A DNA stretch of 26,618 nucleotides from Beverwykella pulmonaria (Eukaryota > Ascomycota > Dothideomycetes > Pleosporales > Melanommataceae): contig BCHH01000003.1 in assembly GCA_001599595.1 (NCBI GenBank), positions 4,642,354 to 4,668,971 of the forward strand, written 5' to 3'. Of the stretch, positions 18,432-26,618 are shown in pieces (positions within the stretch are counted from its first letter, which is position 1; every line of letters starts with the position of its first letter). The translations under genes and the position numbers were made by a program. The notes beneath the pieces are model-generated. The model did no database searches. It was not told where the DNA came from and saw nothing but the letters and a program-made list of their open reading frames with translations.

Positions 18432-18471
18432 CACGTGACATACACGTGATAGGCACATGATAGGCACGTGA
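18432..18471 (+). promoter_or_regulatory. Four CACGTGA-type (E-box) sites at exact 11-bp spacing
   Basis: CACGTGA starts at 18432, 18443 and 18465; the unit at 18454 reads CACATGA. The 11-bp period, about one helical turn, would put all sites on one face of the DNA. CACGTG is the general bHLH recognition core in fungi. The array ends 27 bp before TATATAG at 18498, which makes a promoter role plausible. Confidence 0.6.
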
Positions 18472-18497
18472 CCAAGATGGCTGGGCAGATGTCAGAG

Positions 18498-18504
18498 TAT
18501 ATAG
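18498..18504 (+). promoter_or_regulatory. TATA-like element downstream of the E-box array
   Basis: TATATAG, followed by a pyrimidine-rich leader with CCCCTCCCACTC near 18550 and TCCTCTACTACTG near 18595. Together with the array it looks like a core promoter reading rightward, though no convincing gene follows. Confidence 0.4.
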
Positions 18505-18691
18505 CACCAGCCTGGTTCTATGTTGGCACCTCAAGCAATATTTTTCTGTCCCCTCCCACTCAGAGCTCTCACATTCTAACAAATTGAACCTTTATCCTCT
18601 ACTACTGATAGCCTCTCGTGACACTTCCCTTGCGTAGGTTGGCGGGGCATCTTCAACTGCTGCAGAAGGACTTTTCATTTACTTGAGAGCC

Positions 18692-18805
18692 ATGGACATA
18701 ACCTGGGAGCTATTGAGATTGGTCCGCGAGTTTCTTGTTGGACTTTCGAGCTTTTTTTCCCGTCCCTTCTCCTTGCAACTGTGGCTTGCCGGGCGCCCTA
18801 AGTGA
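18692..18805 (+). CDS. Possible 37-aa small ORF downstream of the phased E-box promoter
   Basis: This is the first ATG after the TATA-like element in a pyrimidine-rich leader. The peptide starts MDITWELLRLVREFLVGLSS and continues with Phe, Arg and Pro before Lys-stop. It has a short amphipathic or hydrophobic helix but no known family. Length is within chance expectation, so the only support is its position. It could be an upstream ORF, a first exon, or nothing. Confidence 0.2.
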   Translation: MDITWELLRLVREFLVGLSSFFSRPFSLQLWLAGRPK

Positions 18806-20031
18806 GCCTCGGCCCGGACCTTTCATGTGTCTGTCAGATCTTCTTGTATTTTGGGGGCCAATTCTGGAACACTTGCAGGCTGCAGCACCGTTGTCTAATA
18901 AGCAGGGATGTGGCTGTATGTTGGTGTGAAGCGGCTATCCTTGCAGTAAATCCCATCTGTACGTATCACGCTGACTGCATGCAACTTGAGTGCATCAATT
19001 CCGCGGGATTGCAGGCACACAGCCCAGTCGCACTGAAACCAAGTTGCTCATTTGGTTGGTTCTATATATCACGTGGTTGATGCCAAGTCCCGACACGGGC
19101 CTTGGTGCCTCAGGGCAGAACCTTCTCGTCCTCCTCCACCTCGCCCATCTCTCCTCAGCTATCATCAACAGCCTCATTGTACGCTCAATAGGCTAATATG
19201 GCTCGATTTGTTTCCCCACCCACCGTCCCAACAAGTTCGACTCGAACTCAAGCTACTTGCGTTGTTTTTTGTATTTATTTGATTCTTTGCTTTCTGTATA
19301 TAGTCCGAGGCCGGGTGGCCAGCTCCCTCTCAGAGTACTACGTACTACGTACTCTCCAACCCTCGGAGGGTATCTCATCGCTCGCACGTGACTGGGCCAC
19401 GAGGGCTCTCACACGAGACTCGACTTCGGGAGCTGCCCCTGAGCTTACGCCCCCAAATCAAGCGTTATAAACAAGATAAAACACCTACTTCCCTGATGAT
19501 GATACGTGAAGAGATAGATCAGGTTCTGTAAGCCGAGGACACCATAATGTCACGTGGATATGCCACTGACTAATCAGTCCGTCATAAATATATCAGCTGT
19601 ACATACATCACATACAATACACATCTTGACACCTCTTTCCTCGATCCACCAGCTTACAGGTTCGTTTTTGATGTCTTACGCCCGGCTCATTTCCAACACC
19701 GATATAGCACTCGATTGGTTTTTTCCAATATAAGCGCCCAGACAGAGTATATTGCCTGCTGTGCCACCTACATTTCATCCGTTTTGGAGCACCTCGCCGG
19801 TTCAGGCTTAGCGCTTCCCTTTAGGAGTTACGGCAGTTTCAGGTCTGCGGCGATAGCAAACAATCAACAGCTTTCAGTACAAAATTTATGACGAGCCAGC
19901 GAAAACGTGATTGGACCCGCGATCCTCCCACCCAAGGCTATGTCTTCTACGCCGCACCCGTGCGAGTTCCGGTCGCTGATTCTGCTTAACATCTAGACAT
20001 CACCTCCATCCTATCTACGAGTCAGCCTGCA
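18806..20031. other. Long intergenic region before the DHA2 exporter
   Basis: No recognisable gene. Several short open frames overlap on both strands and look like chance. It contains an imperfect palindrome with TACTACG repeats at 19333-19355 (AGAGTAC and GTACTCT arms), repeat copy B at 19590-19659, and presumably the exporter promoter and leader from about 19660 on. Confidence 0.5.
19590..19659 (+). repeat. 70-bp dispersed direct repeat, copy B
   Basis: Matches copy A at 7436-7504: the first 37 bases are identical, then the match weakens, and both end CAGCTTACAG. Flanking sequence differs apart from CATAAA just upstream of both, so the shared block has rather sharp limits. Confidence 0.85.
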
Positions 20032-22214
20032 ATGGCAGCTTCTAAATCCTCCCTCGACAGGCCCTCGACGCCGAAAACTGCCTCTGCAAGTGCCGAACCC
20101 GCGAACGCAGATGCGAAGGAGGATCTATCCGTCTTGAAACTAGCACCCGACCGCAAATATGTCACCGGATTTAAGCTATACATTATTGTGGCCGCTGTCG
20201 CCTTTGTCAGCTTCCTTATGCTCCTAGACAACATGATCGTTAGCACGGTAGGAGGCGCCTCCTAGGGTAGAAGTTGATGCAGGCTAATCGTGCTACTCAG
20301 GCCATCCCGCGCATCACTGACCAGTTCCATTCCCTCGCCGACGTCGGCTGGTACGCCAGTGCATACCAGTTCGGAAGGTATGCGTTACTATACGTAAACA
20401 GATGCGCAAATGCCTAACATTGTTATTCGTTCAGTTCAGCACCGCAGCCTTTGACAGGAAGGATATACAAGTACTTTAACACCAAGGTTCGTGACATTTG
20501 TGATTTGTTCATTTTTCGAACCTTGGACTTATCGCAACAGTGGACGTATTTGGTCTTCTTCCTTATATTCGAAGTCGGATCAGTCATATGTGGCGCCGCT
20601 ACCTCGTCTGCCATGTTTATTGTAGGCCGGTTTATTGCCGGCTTCGGTGGTGCGGGCGTCGCGACCGGATCTATCACGATCATTTCACTGTGCGCGCCTC
20701 TTGAGAAACGCCCACGTAAGCGAAGCCTATTATGATATCGAGTCATTTACTGACGCTTTTGGCAAGTTCTGATAGGGTTAAACTTGGGATGTAAGTTGTC
20801 AAGCGAGCTTCCATTCGATCGCGGCCGCTCTTGCTAACTCACAGTGAACAGTCAACCTTCTTGGACTTGTTCTGGGACCTCTCATCGGTGGCGCATTCAC
20901 ATCCTACACAACATGGCGCTGGTGTACGTCCCCTCTCCTTCCTCGCCATTCCAGAGTTGACTGACCATGCTAGGTTTCTACGTGAACCTGCCGGTCGGCG
21001 CACTTGCAGTGCTCGGCATAATTCCCCTACGCGTCCCTGAAGAGAAGATCAAGCCGAACCCCTTGTCTCTGCTACCGCGGATACACCATTACCTCGATCT
21101 TATAGGCTTCGCTCTCCTAGCGCCCGCCGTTCTGCAACTTCTCCTCGCTCTCCAATTCGGAGGCCAAGCTCATCCGTGGAACTCAGCAGTAGTGATCGGC
21201 CTGCTCTGCGGGTCTGTGGCGAATTTTGTTGTCTGGGGATTCTGGAATCGATACCGCGGGGAGGATGCGATGATGCCTCGCTCGATGATCAGCCGGAGAG
21301 ATGTCTTGTCCTCTGGGCTTTACGTGGCTTTTCTCACGTCTGCGGTCTACGGAGGCATCTATTATCTTCCGCTGTATTTCCAAGCTGTGAATGGCGCGAG
21401 CGCAATCAAGAGCGCGGTGTATCTCCTTCCGTTGATCATATCACAGCTTATAACGGCTGGCTTCTCGGGTGTCGCCGGTAATTCAATCGCATATCTAAAA
21501 ATCTGACAGATACTATGAAAGCTAACAAGCCGCTGGCAGTAACCAAGATCGGCTACGTAATTCCAGTAGCTGTCTTTTCGACTGTCTTCCTTTCGATAGG
21601 AACCGGCCTATACTCCCTCCTTCAGCCTGGCAGCTCAAGCGGCAAATGGATTGGCTTCCAAATTCTTGGCGGCGTCGGCTTCGGAGCTGGCCTACAATTG
21701 GTTCGTCTCCTCTCGCATGGCCCCATCCGTCCCTTTCATCCCGCTAACCAACTCGATCGCACAGGCAATCATAGCTGTGCAAGCAGCGATGAACAGCGAA
21801 GAGCTGACCTCAGGCATCGCTTTCGTCGTCTTCAGCCAAGCCTTCGGGCCCACCATCGCAATGACGCTGTACAACGTCATTTTCCTCGAGAGCATAAAGG
21901 ACCAAATCCCCAAACTTGCACCCAACGTCAGCTCCACTGATATCGTGAATTCCGGCGCTACGGGGTTTCGCGCTTTCGTGTCGCCTGAAGACTTGCCGGG
22001 TGTGCTGAAGGCGTACGCAAATAGTATCGATCGCACGTTCTACCTTGCGGCGGCGCTGGCGACACTGTGTGGGATCTTCTTGTGGGGAATGGGCTGGCAT
22101 GATCTGAGGGAGAAGAAGGAAGAGATTGCGGGGAAGGACGAGGATGGCACGAAGTCAACGGGTGAAGGCACGGACTTAAATCAGTCGAAGGAGGGCGTGG
22201 AGAAGGTTGCCTGA
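20032..22214 (+). CDS. MFS multidrug/toxin exporter, DHA2 (14-TM) type, nine exons
   Basis: Exons 20032-20247, 20301-20377, 20435-20486, 20541-20715, 20767-20790, 20852-20923, 20974-21477, 21540-21700 and 21765-22214 join in frame to 576 aa, a normal length for DHA2 exporters. The introns (50-64 nt) have recognisable donors and mostly clear branch sites (CTAAT, CTAAC, CTGAC). Landmarks: a hydrophilic N-terminus of about 45 residues, TM1 with [13 protein letters not shown] across the first junction, [10 protein letters not shown] (motif A), [19 protein letters not shown] (motif B region), [13 protein letters not shown] (motif C), then [13 protein letters not shown]. The tail is Lys/Glu-rich. 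It would expel small molecules, by H+ antiport, at the plasma membrane. Adjacent methyltransferase relics suggest it served a secondary-metabolite cluster. The 24-nt exon 5 splice choice (AAG at 20764-20766) is the least certain; no stops. Confidence 0.9.
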
Positions 22215-22542
22215 GTTGGAATTTTTGATTCTTTGTTCCGCGTTTGCAATGCTTGCAGGGAGCTGAGCTAATTTAAGTTTCCGCGAAGGAACGGCAATTA
22301 GGCAACGGCGCGATATGGGTTGACTGAAAATTCCAAAGAGGGGCACGATGCAGATTCTCCTTGTATCATAATTTGCTAGATTTCTGCGCATATAGGACAT
22401 CGAGGCTATACGGGATTTACACTGCGAGCTTCTATATGTGAGAAATTCAAGTGTGTTTTCAAATATCTAATACCACACACTTTCAGAGCGATAGACCTCG
22501 GTCACAAGTCAGTTGATGACGCGATACCAAAGGATGACATGC

Positions 22543-24049
22543 TCAGAAACCCGCAATGATCACGGAATCTTCGAAGTCCGTGTCATAATTGATCACTTCG
22601 CGCAACTGTAGTCCGGCGCTGTTCAGCAAATTCTCCCATTGAGCCCTTGTGCGTTCGATACCGCCTGTAAGGCTTTTAGCTTAGGAACTCCATATCATGT
22701 GGGAAAAGCGTAGAGGATTTCCGCGTTGAGGAGGACTCGCTGTACGTACCTACGCAAATCATAACCTCAACATCGTGCTGCGCTCCTTGCGCTGTCCCGT
22801 CCCGCTCAAGAAGAACAATCTCGTCGATCAGAAGCACCTAATCCTTAGTCAGCCCTTTTTTGGCATTGACGAGGATCTACTTGCAAATAGGATCACCCCA
22901 AGCATGGAAGATGTTGCGGAGATAGTACGTCCGGGCCCCTAAAGAGCGTCAACCGAGATTTCTCTTCTCTACTCTTTCAAGGGCTTATCATACCTTTGAC
23001 AGTCTGCGGGGTAAAAATATCATGCACCTCTGCCTCAATGCCCATAGTCCTGAGCTCCTCCTTCGCCTGCGCCACAACCTCCGGCCTATCTTGCAGCAGC
23101 ACCCTCCCCTTCAAATTCGGGAACCTCTTCCTTAGTTCACGCGACTGCGGCCCAGTCGAGCCACCAATGTCTACGAACAAGATAGTCTCGCTGTCCGTGT
23201 TTTGCGCGAAGCGCTCTTCGAAGTTCAGCGCATCAAAGAACAACGGCCGGCCCTCGCGCTGGACCCCCATGTGCGCTTGCGCGAGTTCCAGTGCCCACGG
23301 GTTATCGGCTAGCCATGCGTAGGGATGCTTGTCTGCAATGTTGAGGGTGCTGCTCTAGGCGGTGGGGAGGATGCCGACCGGGTCTTTGTATTCGATCTTC
23401 TCGAGCCAGTCAGGGAGGTTGAGGGCTCCGTGGGCGGTGATTCTGCGTCTATTTGTAGGATTAGTGTGAAGACTGGGTATTGTGCGTTGGTAGATCGAAC
23501 TCACGTCCATCGGAGGGAGTTGGCGTGGTCGTTGTTGCTGAGAGCTCGGGTTATGTTGGTTGCTTGGTAGGTGTCGTCGCCATTTTGGGCTATGACTTTT
23601 GTGGCTTGGTAATAGCGTAGTAGTCTCTCTGGGGATAATTAATGTTTATTGCTTCAAGAGATAAAAAAGTATAAATACACGTACTCAGTAGGTTCAGGTG
23701 AATACCAATCTTTTCAGATATCTCTGTGATCTTAAAAGGACGAGGTTCGGCTGCTAACGTAGCGAACAACTTGCTTTCCACACCAACGAGGGCGAAAGGT
23801 AGTTGGAGATGCTGATGGTGGTGGACTTTAGCTACGCAACCGTGAAGAGGATATTTAACATACTGCGTAGCCAATTCTGCGCAGTGTCTCTCTGTTCGTC
23901 TCCAAAGCAACAGAAAGCTTACGCCCTCCCTCCACTAAGCGACGAAGTATTGCTTCATTGCCTATTTTGGCCGTGGCGCTTTCAGGGTCCTTCAGAATTG
24001 ACTCGATCTGGTCTGCCAGTGCTTCATAGTTGGTATCGTTGGAAGCCAT
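22543..24049 (-). pseudogene. Polyketide-type O-methyltransferase with three in-frame TAG codons, six exons
   Basis: On the minus strand, exons 24049-23864, 23811-23685, 23628-23505, 23448-22994, 22938-22750 and 22664-22543 join with correct phases to 401 codons, the usual length. The N-terminal winged-helix/dimerisation part (FALVGVESKLFATLAAEPRP, LLRYYQATKVIAQNG) is followed by the SAM-binding domain of the Methyltransf_2 family: FVDIGGSTGPQSRELRKRFP, then LLQDRPEVV, then ARTYYLRNIFHAWGDP with the usual catalytic His position, then VLLIDEIVL and a natural C-terminus (SVIIAGF). TAGs lie at 23355-23357, 22877-22879 and 22838-22840 (plus coordinates), explicable as CAG-to-TAG or TGG-to-TAG. 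No frameshift or lost splice site is visible, so decay looks recent. It faces the DHA2 gene tail-to-tail, 328 bp apart. ATG 24049 is chosen over 24073 because it fits family starts (MASNDTNYEAL). Confidence 0.87.
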
Positions 24050-24829
24050 TGCAAGCTCGAGACAGGAACTCAAGATTTAGCCAATGATGCAAGGTACGAC
24101 CAACAGCTGGATCAGAAAGTCTGGAGATTCGAGAGCGGGGTTCTAAAGCCAAACGTGATGCCCGGGCTGGAGAATCTGAACGGCGCAAGTCCTATCTGAC
24201 CTGTCGGCGTCGTCCGCTCTACAGAAATCTTCAATATGGTTCATATTGCCGTAGTGCCGTGGTGCCGTGGTGGGTAACCTTGCATTGAAGCTGTGCATCT
24301 AACCCCAATCGTAAGCGGAGGTCTTGTCGACGACTGCAAACTCCGGTCCTTTTTCCTTTTGAAGCTGCGCCCAACCAAGTGAGCTACCGCGGGACAAGTA
24401 CCCCTTCGTGGGCGTGCCCGCTTCGGGCAATGAGATCAAAGTGGCCTGTGGAACCGACCGGATGCAGCAATATGGTGTGCGGCGTGGCTGCCGTAGTGCC
24501 ACGCGGAACTCGTGTAAGACCAACCCTTGCAATATTGGAGCGGCAGAGCGAGGTTGTGAGCGAACAACAAGGCCGAGAAGGTGACTCTGCCATCGTAGCT
24601 GCAGAAGCGTCACACCTTCCCAAATATCTGGAACACCAGGTCTGTCTCTCCTTGACCCTGTCCTGTATCACGACTGCAGCAATTAATCTGGAATTAGGCA
24701 ATTACAGCAAGACTGAGCATCATCGGCCTAATTGTTGAGGCCACCTTGAAAGAACGAATGATTGTCCCTCTTGTGTCCGCGCTCTGCGCTTGGCCAATCT
24801 TCGGAATCCTCTTCTTTCCCTACCTCGCG
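24050..24829. other. Shared intergenic region between two divergent O-methyltransferase relics
   Basis: No gene recognised; open frames overlap on both strands. A short tandem repeat (GTGCCGTG units near 24252-24270) is present. The region would have held both promoters. A possible upstream ATG for the right-hand gene at 24758 would add a hydrophobic leader. Confidence 0.45.
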
Positions 24830-25523
24830 ATGGCTTCCAGCAAGAATACGACTCTGAGAATCATCAAGCTCGCGGCTCAGATTAGCAGTTCTGTCACTAA
24901 ACTGCAAGAGAAGCTATCAGCCCAAGGCGCGGCAACCCCTTTATTTGCTGAGAACGGCCCTGAGTTGCTGCCAGAGGATGTTTCTAGTCTCAAAGATGCC
25001 GTGCTTGATGCAACTGCTGAGCTGCACGAGATTCTCCTAGACCCTCTGCTTTTGCTCTTTAAATTCGCCTCTGTAAGTCTCACGCGCAATCCAACGCGCT
25101 TTCTACTGGGCTAATAATTACAGATTGAGAATCTAGTCACCATTGACGGAGTATGCCAATACAAAATCCTAGATATGATCCCTGCAGGAGGCAAGATTAC
25201 CTTTAACAAGATTTCTGAAAAAACAGGCCTTGCAAAATATACTGTTAGACGTCTTGTCTGACACGCAATTACCATGCGCATTTTTAACAAACTAGAGCAT
25301 GAAGTGATCACACACAGCAAAATCTCCAAATTCTTGACCATTCCTTATATTAATAGCTAGGTCAAATTTGAGGGCCAAGACACCTAGCCTGCTAATACGT
25401 GAGTAAGTGCGCTAGGTTCTAGAATATCTCTAGAATGCGTAGAAATAAACTAACGCCTGTCGTCTGTTATAGATTATAGACGCGCTTCAGAAATGGCCTA
25501 ATTCGCAAATGCCTAACAAGACG
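24830..25523 (+). pseudogene. Second O-methyltransferase (sterigmatocystin 8-O-methyltransferase-like), N-terminal part only
   Basis: Exons 24830-25072, 25124-25402 and 25473-25523 join in frame across GTAAGT introns. The protein starts MASSKNTTLRIIKLAAQISS and continues with LLPEDVSSLKDAVLDATAEL, IENLVTIDGVCQYKILDMIP, ISEKTGLAKYTVRRLV, SKFLTIPYINS and DALQKWPNSQMPNKT. This is the dimerisation and winged-helix half seen in polyketide O-methyltransferases of the aflatoxin/sterigmatocystin pathway type. Four stops (TGA 25259, TAG 25358, TAG 25385, TGA 25400) fit Arg or Trp codons hit by transitions, without frameshift. The SAM-binding half is missing: after the next donor (GTGAGC at 25524) only unrelated sequence follows. 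It diverges from the first methyltransferase. ATG 24830 gives the expected N-terminus. Confidence 0.82.
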
Positions 25524-25575
25524 GTGAGCTTACCACTATTGTAGAGTCAATAATGCACTCTGTATCCTAGAGTGT

Positions 25576-25594
25576 AACGATTCGAACAATCGTT
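25576..25594. other. Hairpin at the possible left edge of an unassigned element
   Basis: AACGATT and AATCGTT form a perfect 7-bp inverted repeat around CGAAC. It is preceded by TGT, so TGTAACG at 25574 could be an LTR-like start. It lies just after the point where the methyltransferase homology is lost, and a CACGTGA site follows at 25599. Confidence 0.45.
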
Positions 25595-25690
25595 CCATCA
25601 CGTGACCGAACCGCTCCCTGCCCGATCCCGATACAGATCCTATTCCTACCCGAACCAATAGGACTTCGGTTCCCGACCTGCTCCCCACTC

Positions 25691-25800
25691 AACTCTGATA
25701 CAGGCTTGATCTATATCTAAACCTGTATTACCTTGGCTCTGGACTAGCGCCTGATGCAACTCTAATACGGGTCCTTATCTAAATCTGTATTACCTTGGCT
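25691..25800 (+). repeat. Two diverged tandem units, 67-bp period
   Basis: Unit one (25691-25738) and unit two (25758-25800) share AACTCTRATACRGG at the start and CTGTATTACCTTGGCT at the end, with a short deletion in unit two. Each unit contains an inverted ATACAGG/CCTGTAT pair (weaker in unit two). This suggests repeat-type regulatory DNA such as that found in LTR U3 regions. Confidence 0.7.
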
Positions 25801-25825
25801 TTGTTATTTCTCATCTCTCTTTGTG

Positions 25826-25833
25826 TATATAAA
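25826..25833 (+). promoter_or_regulatory. TATA box in the unassigned right-end region
   Basis: TATATAAA sits 26 bp after the second tandem unit and about 30 bp before the open frame at 25863. Repeats then TATA then ORF is the order expected of an LTR or a small promoter, but the product is unknown. Confidence 0.4.
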
Positions 25834-25862
25834 CTAGTTGTTTTGTTAGTTAGATCAGGTAG

Positions 25863-26024
25863 CTTTTAATTATCCTTTTGTACCTGGCCTGTGATGACGA
25901 GCACGGTCTTCACTATCGTGGATGCGCGCAGGCAAATGAAAGGATAAGTAGGCTCTATTTCAAGTACACTAAGATAGAGCGAGAAGAGGTTCTCAGGGAG
26001 AACAATCCTATATACAGAAGGGTA
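25863..26024 (+). other. Unrecognised protein-like open frame
   Basis: A 54-codon frame without ATG, between stops at 25860 and 26025, includes CDDEHGLHYRGCAQANERIS and REEVLRENNPIYRRV. It looks helical and protein-like, and the frame stays open after the TAG for about 25 more codons (SGPRPTKQVLKGRCDMARPR). A minus-strand frame of 99 codons (26165-25866) overlaps it, so the coding strand is uncertain. No family recognised. Confidence 0.25.
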
Positions 26025-26081
26025 TAGTCCGGGCCGCGGCCGACCAAGCAGGTTCTGAAAGGGCGGTGTGACATGGCGCGC

Positions 26082-26099
26082 CCACGTCGTTCGACGTGG
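26082..26099. other. Perfect 8-bp inverted repeat, 2-nt loop
   Basis: CCACGTCG and CGACGTGG flank TT. The very short loop suggests a protein-binding dyad rather than a hairpin. It lies in GC-rich sequence in the unassigned stretch between 25524 and the right-hand LTR. Confidence 0.5.
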
Positions 26100-26358
26100 T
26101 CGAGCTGAGCGTGCGCCATGATCGCATCCGATGCATGTTCCTGGGATGCTCGTTGTTGAGCTCACCGCCTGATGCCCTTACCTCTGATGCGTGGTCATGT
26201 GATGTGTGGTTGAGCTGCCGAGCAGCACCGTCACATGGCCTATAGGTGTTAATTTAATCTTGGGTATTTGTTCTTACTTATGTACTCCTATATGCCTTAG
26301 TAGTAATTTACACCTAAATCTAATTGTCCTAATATCCTGCGCTGTTATATTATAATTA
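26100..26358. other. Spacer between the unassigned element and the right-hand LTR
   Basis: GC-rich to about 26240, then abruptly AT-rich up to the LTR terminus at 26359. No gene seen. The five bases before the LTR are AATTA, one half of any target duplication. Confidence 0.4.
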
Positions 26359-26618
26359 TGTCAGATTGTAGCACTATTTCGGCTACAAGAATAATGTGGT
26401 CACGTTGTGAGATGAAAGAATGATGAGTATTGATGAATTGATTGATTGATTGTCGTGTCGCGCCCCAGCCATCGTGTTCTCGGCTGGGTTTTATTTCTCG
26501 CTTAACCCCATGCGCTTAGTCCTATTTCGTTGATCCGTTGCAGGCCCATTTACGCACATTGCGCCCAATACCACGACTAATACCCGTCCATCTGATGCTT
26601 TGTCTACTTGGGGGTTAT
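26359..26618 (-). repeat. Inverted copy of the Copia LTR, truncated by the window edge
   Basis: The reverse complement is identical over all 260 bases to 1-260 and 2706-2965. It starts here with the LTR's terminal sequence (TGTCAGATTG on the plus strand). The missing 45 bp are the same as those missing at the left edge. It may be a solo LTR or one end of another Copia copy; no Copia coding sequence adjoins it inside the window. Confidence 0.95.

Noticed and set aside
18340..18480. CRISPR-like or centromeric repeat array
   Set aside because: Units are contiguous (13 bp) or 11-bp phased sites without unique spacers; eukaryotic context.
20716..20851. Broken DHA2 exporter (loss of TM segment)
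   Set aside because: Two introns around a 24-nt exon restore an alignment of normal length up to the motif C region.
261..25523. Recoded UAG: many frames are open except for TAG, suggesting TAG could be a sense codon
   Set aside because: TAG replaces both Gln and Trp positions, some stops are TAA or TGA, catalytic residues are lost by the same transitions (YVDN, FNE), and the intact HET gene and the eight-exon gene use TAG as their natural terminator.
25866..26165. Minus-strand 99-codon frame as a gene
   Set aside because: It overlaps a plus-strand protein-like frame preceded by a TATA box; neither has a recognised family, so I did not call it.
1..26618. Giant transposon (Starship-like) or linear plasmid bounded by terminal inverted repeats
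   Set aside because: The inverted ends are Copia LTR pieces, a third copy lies inside, and no tyrosine-recombinase captain (DUF3435) or plasmid polymerase gene is visible.

Overview
The window reads as a transposon-rich accessory segment of a filamentous ascomycete (Pezizomycotina) genome. The support is indirect but consistent: short introns of 46-91 nt with GTRNGT donors and CTRAC/CTAAC-type branch sites, a HET-domain gene, fungal sugar and multidrug transporters, polyketide-type O-methyltransferases, and Copia, Helitron and pogo/Fot1 relics whose stop codons look like repeat-induced point mutation (RIP). Species cannot be told. Both window edges fall at the same base inside identical copies of one LTR, so this is probably a whole contig that ended in repeats.

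Left part (1-7275): an LTR fragment (1-260), the C-terminal integrase to RNase H part of a Copia polyprotein (261-2672), its 3' LTR (2661-2965), then a Helitron Rep/helicase reading frame that starts mid-protein where the LTR ends (2966-5941). Copia and Helitron frames hold many in-frame stops but no frameshift. Next comes an apparently intact, previously hidden eight-exon gene (6124-7275) for a Pro/Ala/Arg-rich protein with a six-cysteine DUF3716-like motif and an acidic tail. All seven of its introns are phase 1 and several resemble each other. This is the most interesting object in the window.

Middle part (7276-20031): an intact HET-domain gene (7995-10181), a C-terminal GNAT remnant (minus strand), a JmjC-like pseudogene, an RNase III-like pseudogene split by about 0.7 kb that carries another minus-strand gene fragment, an intact five-exon MFS sugar transporter (15546-17195), and a decayed pogo/Fot1 transposase. 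After it lie a 13-bp minisatellite and four CACGTG-type sites at exactly 11-bp spacing just upstream of a TATA box. A 70-bp direct repeat occurs at 7436 and 19590.

Right part (20032-26618): an intact nine-exon DHA2-type MFS exporter (20032-22214) faces a six-exon O-methyltransferase (22543-24049, minus) that keeps every splice site and reading phase but has three in-frame TAGs. A second, truncated O-methyltransferase (24830-25523) diverges from it. Exporter plus two methyltransferases looks like the remnant of a secondary-metabolite cluster. The right end holds unassigned repeat-like DNA and an inverted LTR copy (26359-26618).

Genes that look functional by sequence: the eight-exon Cys-motif gene, the HET gene and both MFS transporters. 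All other protein-coding traces are broken.
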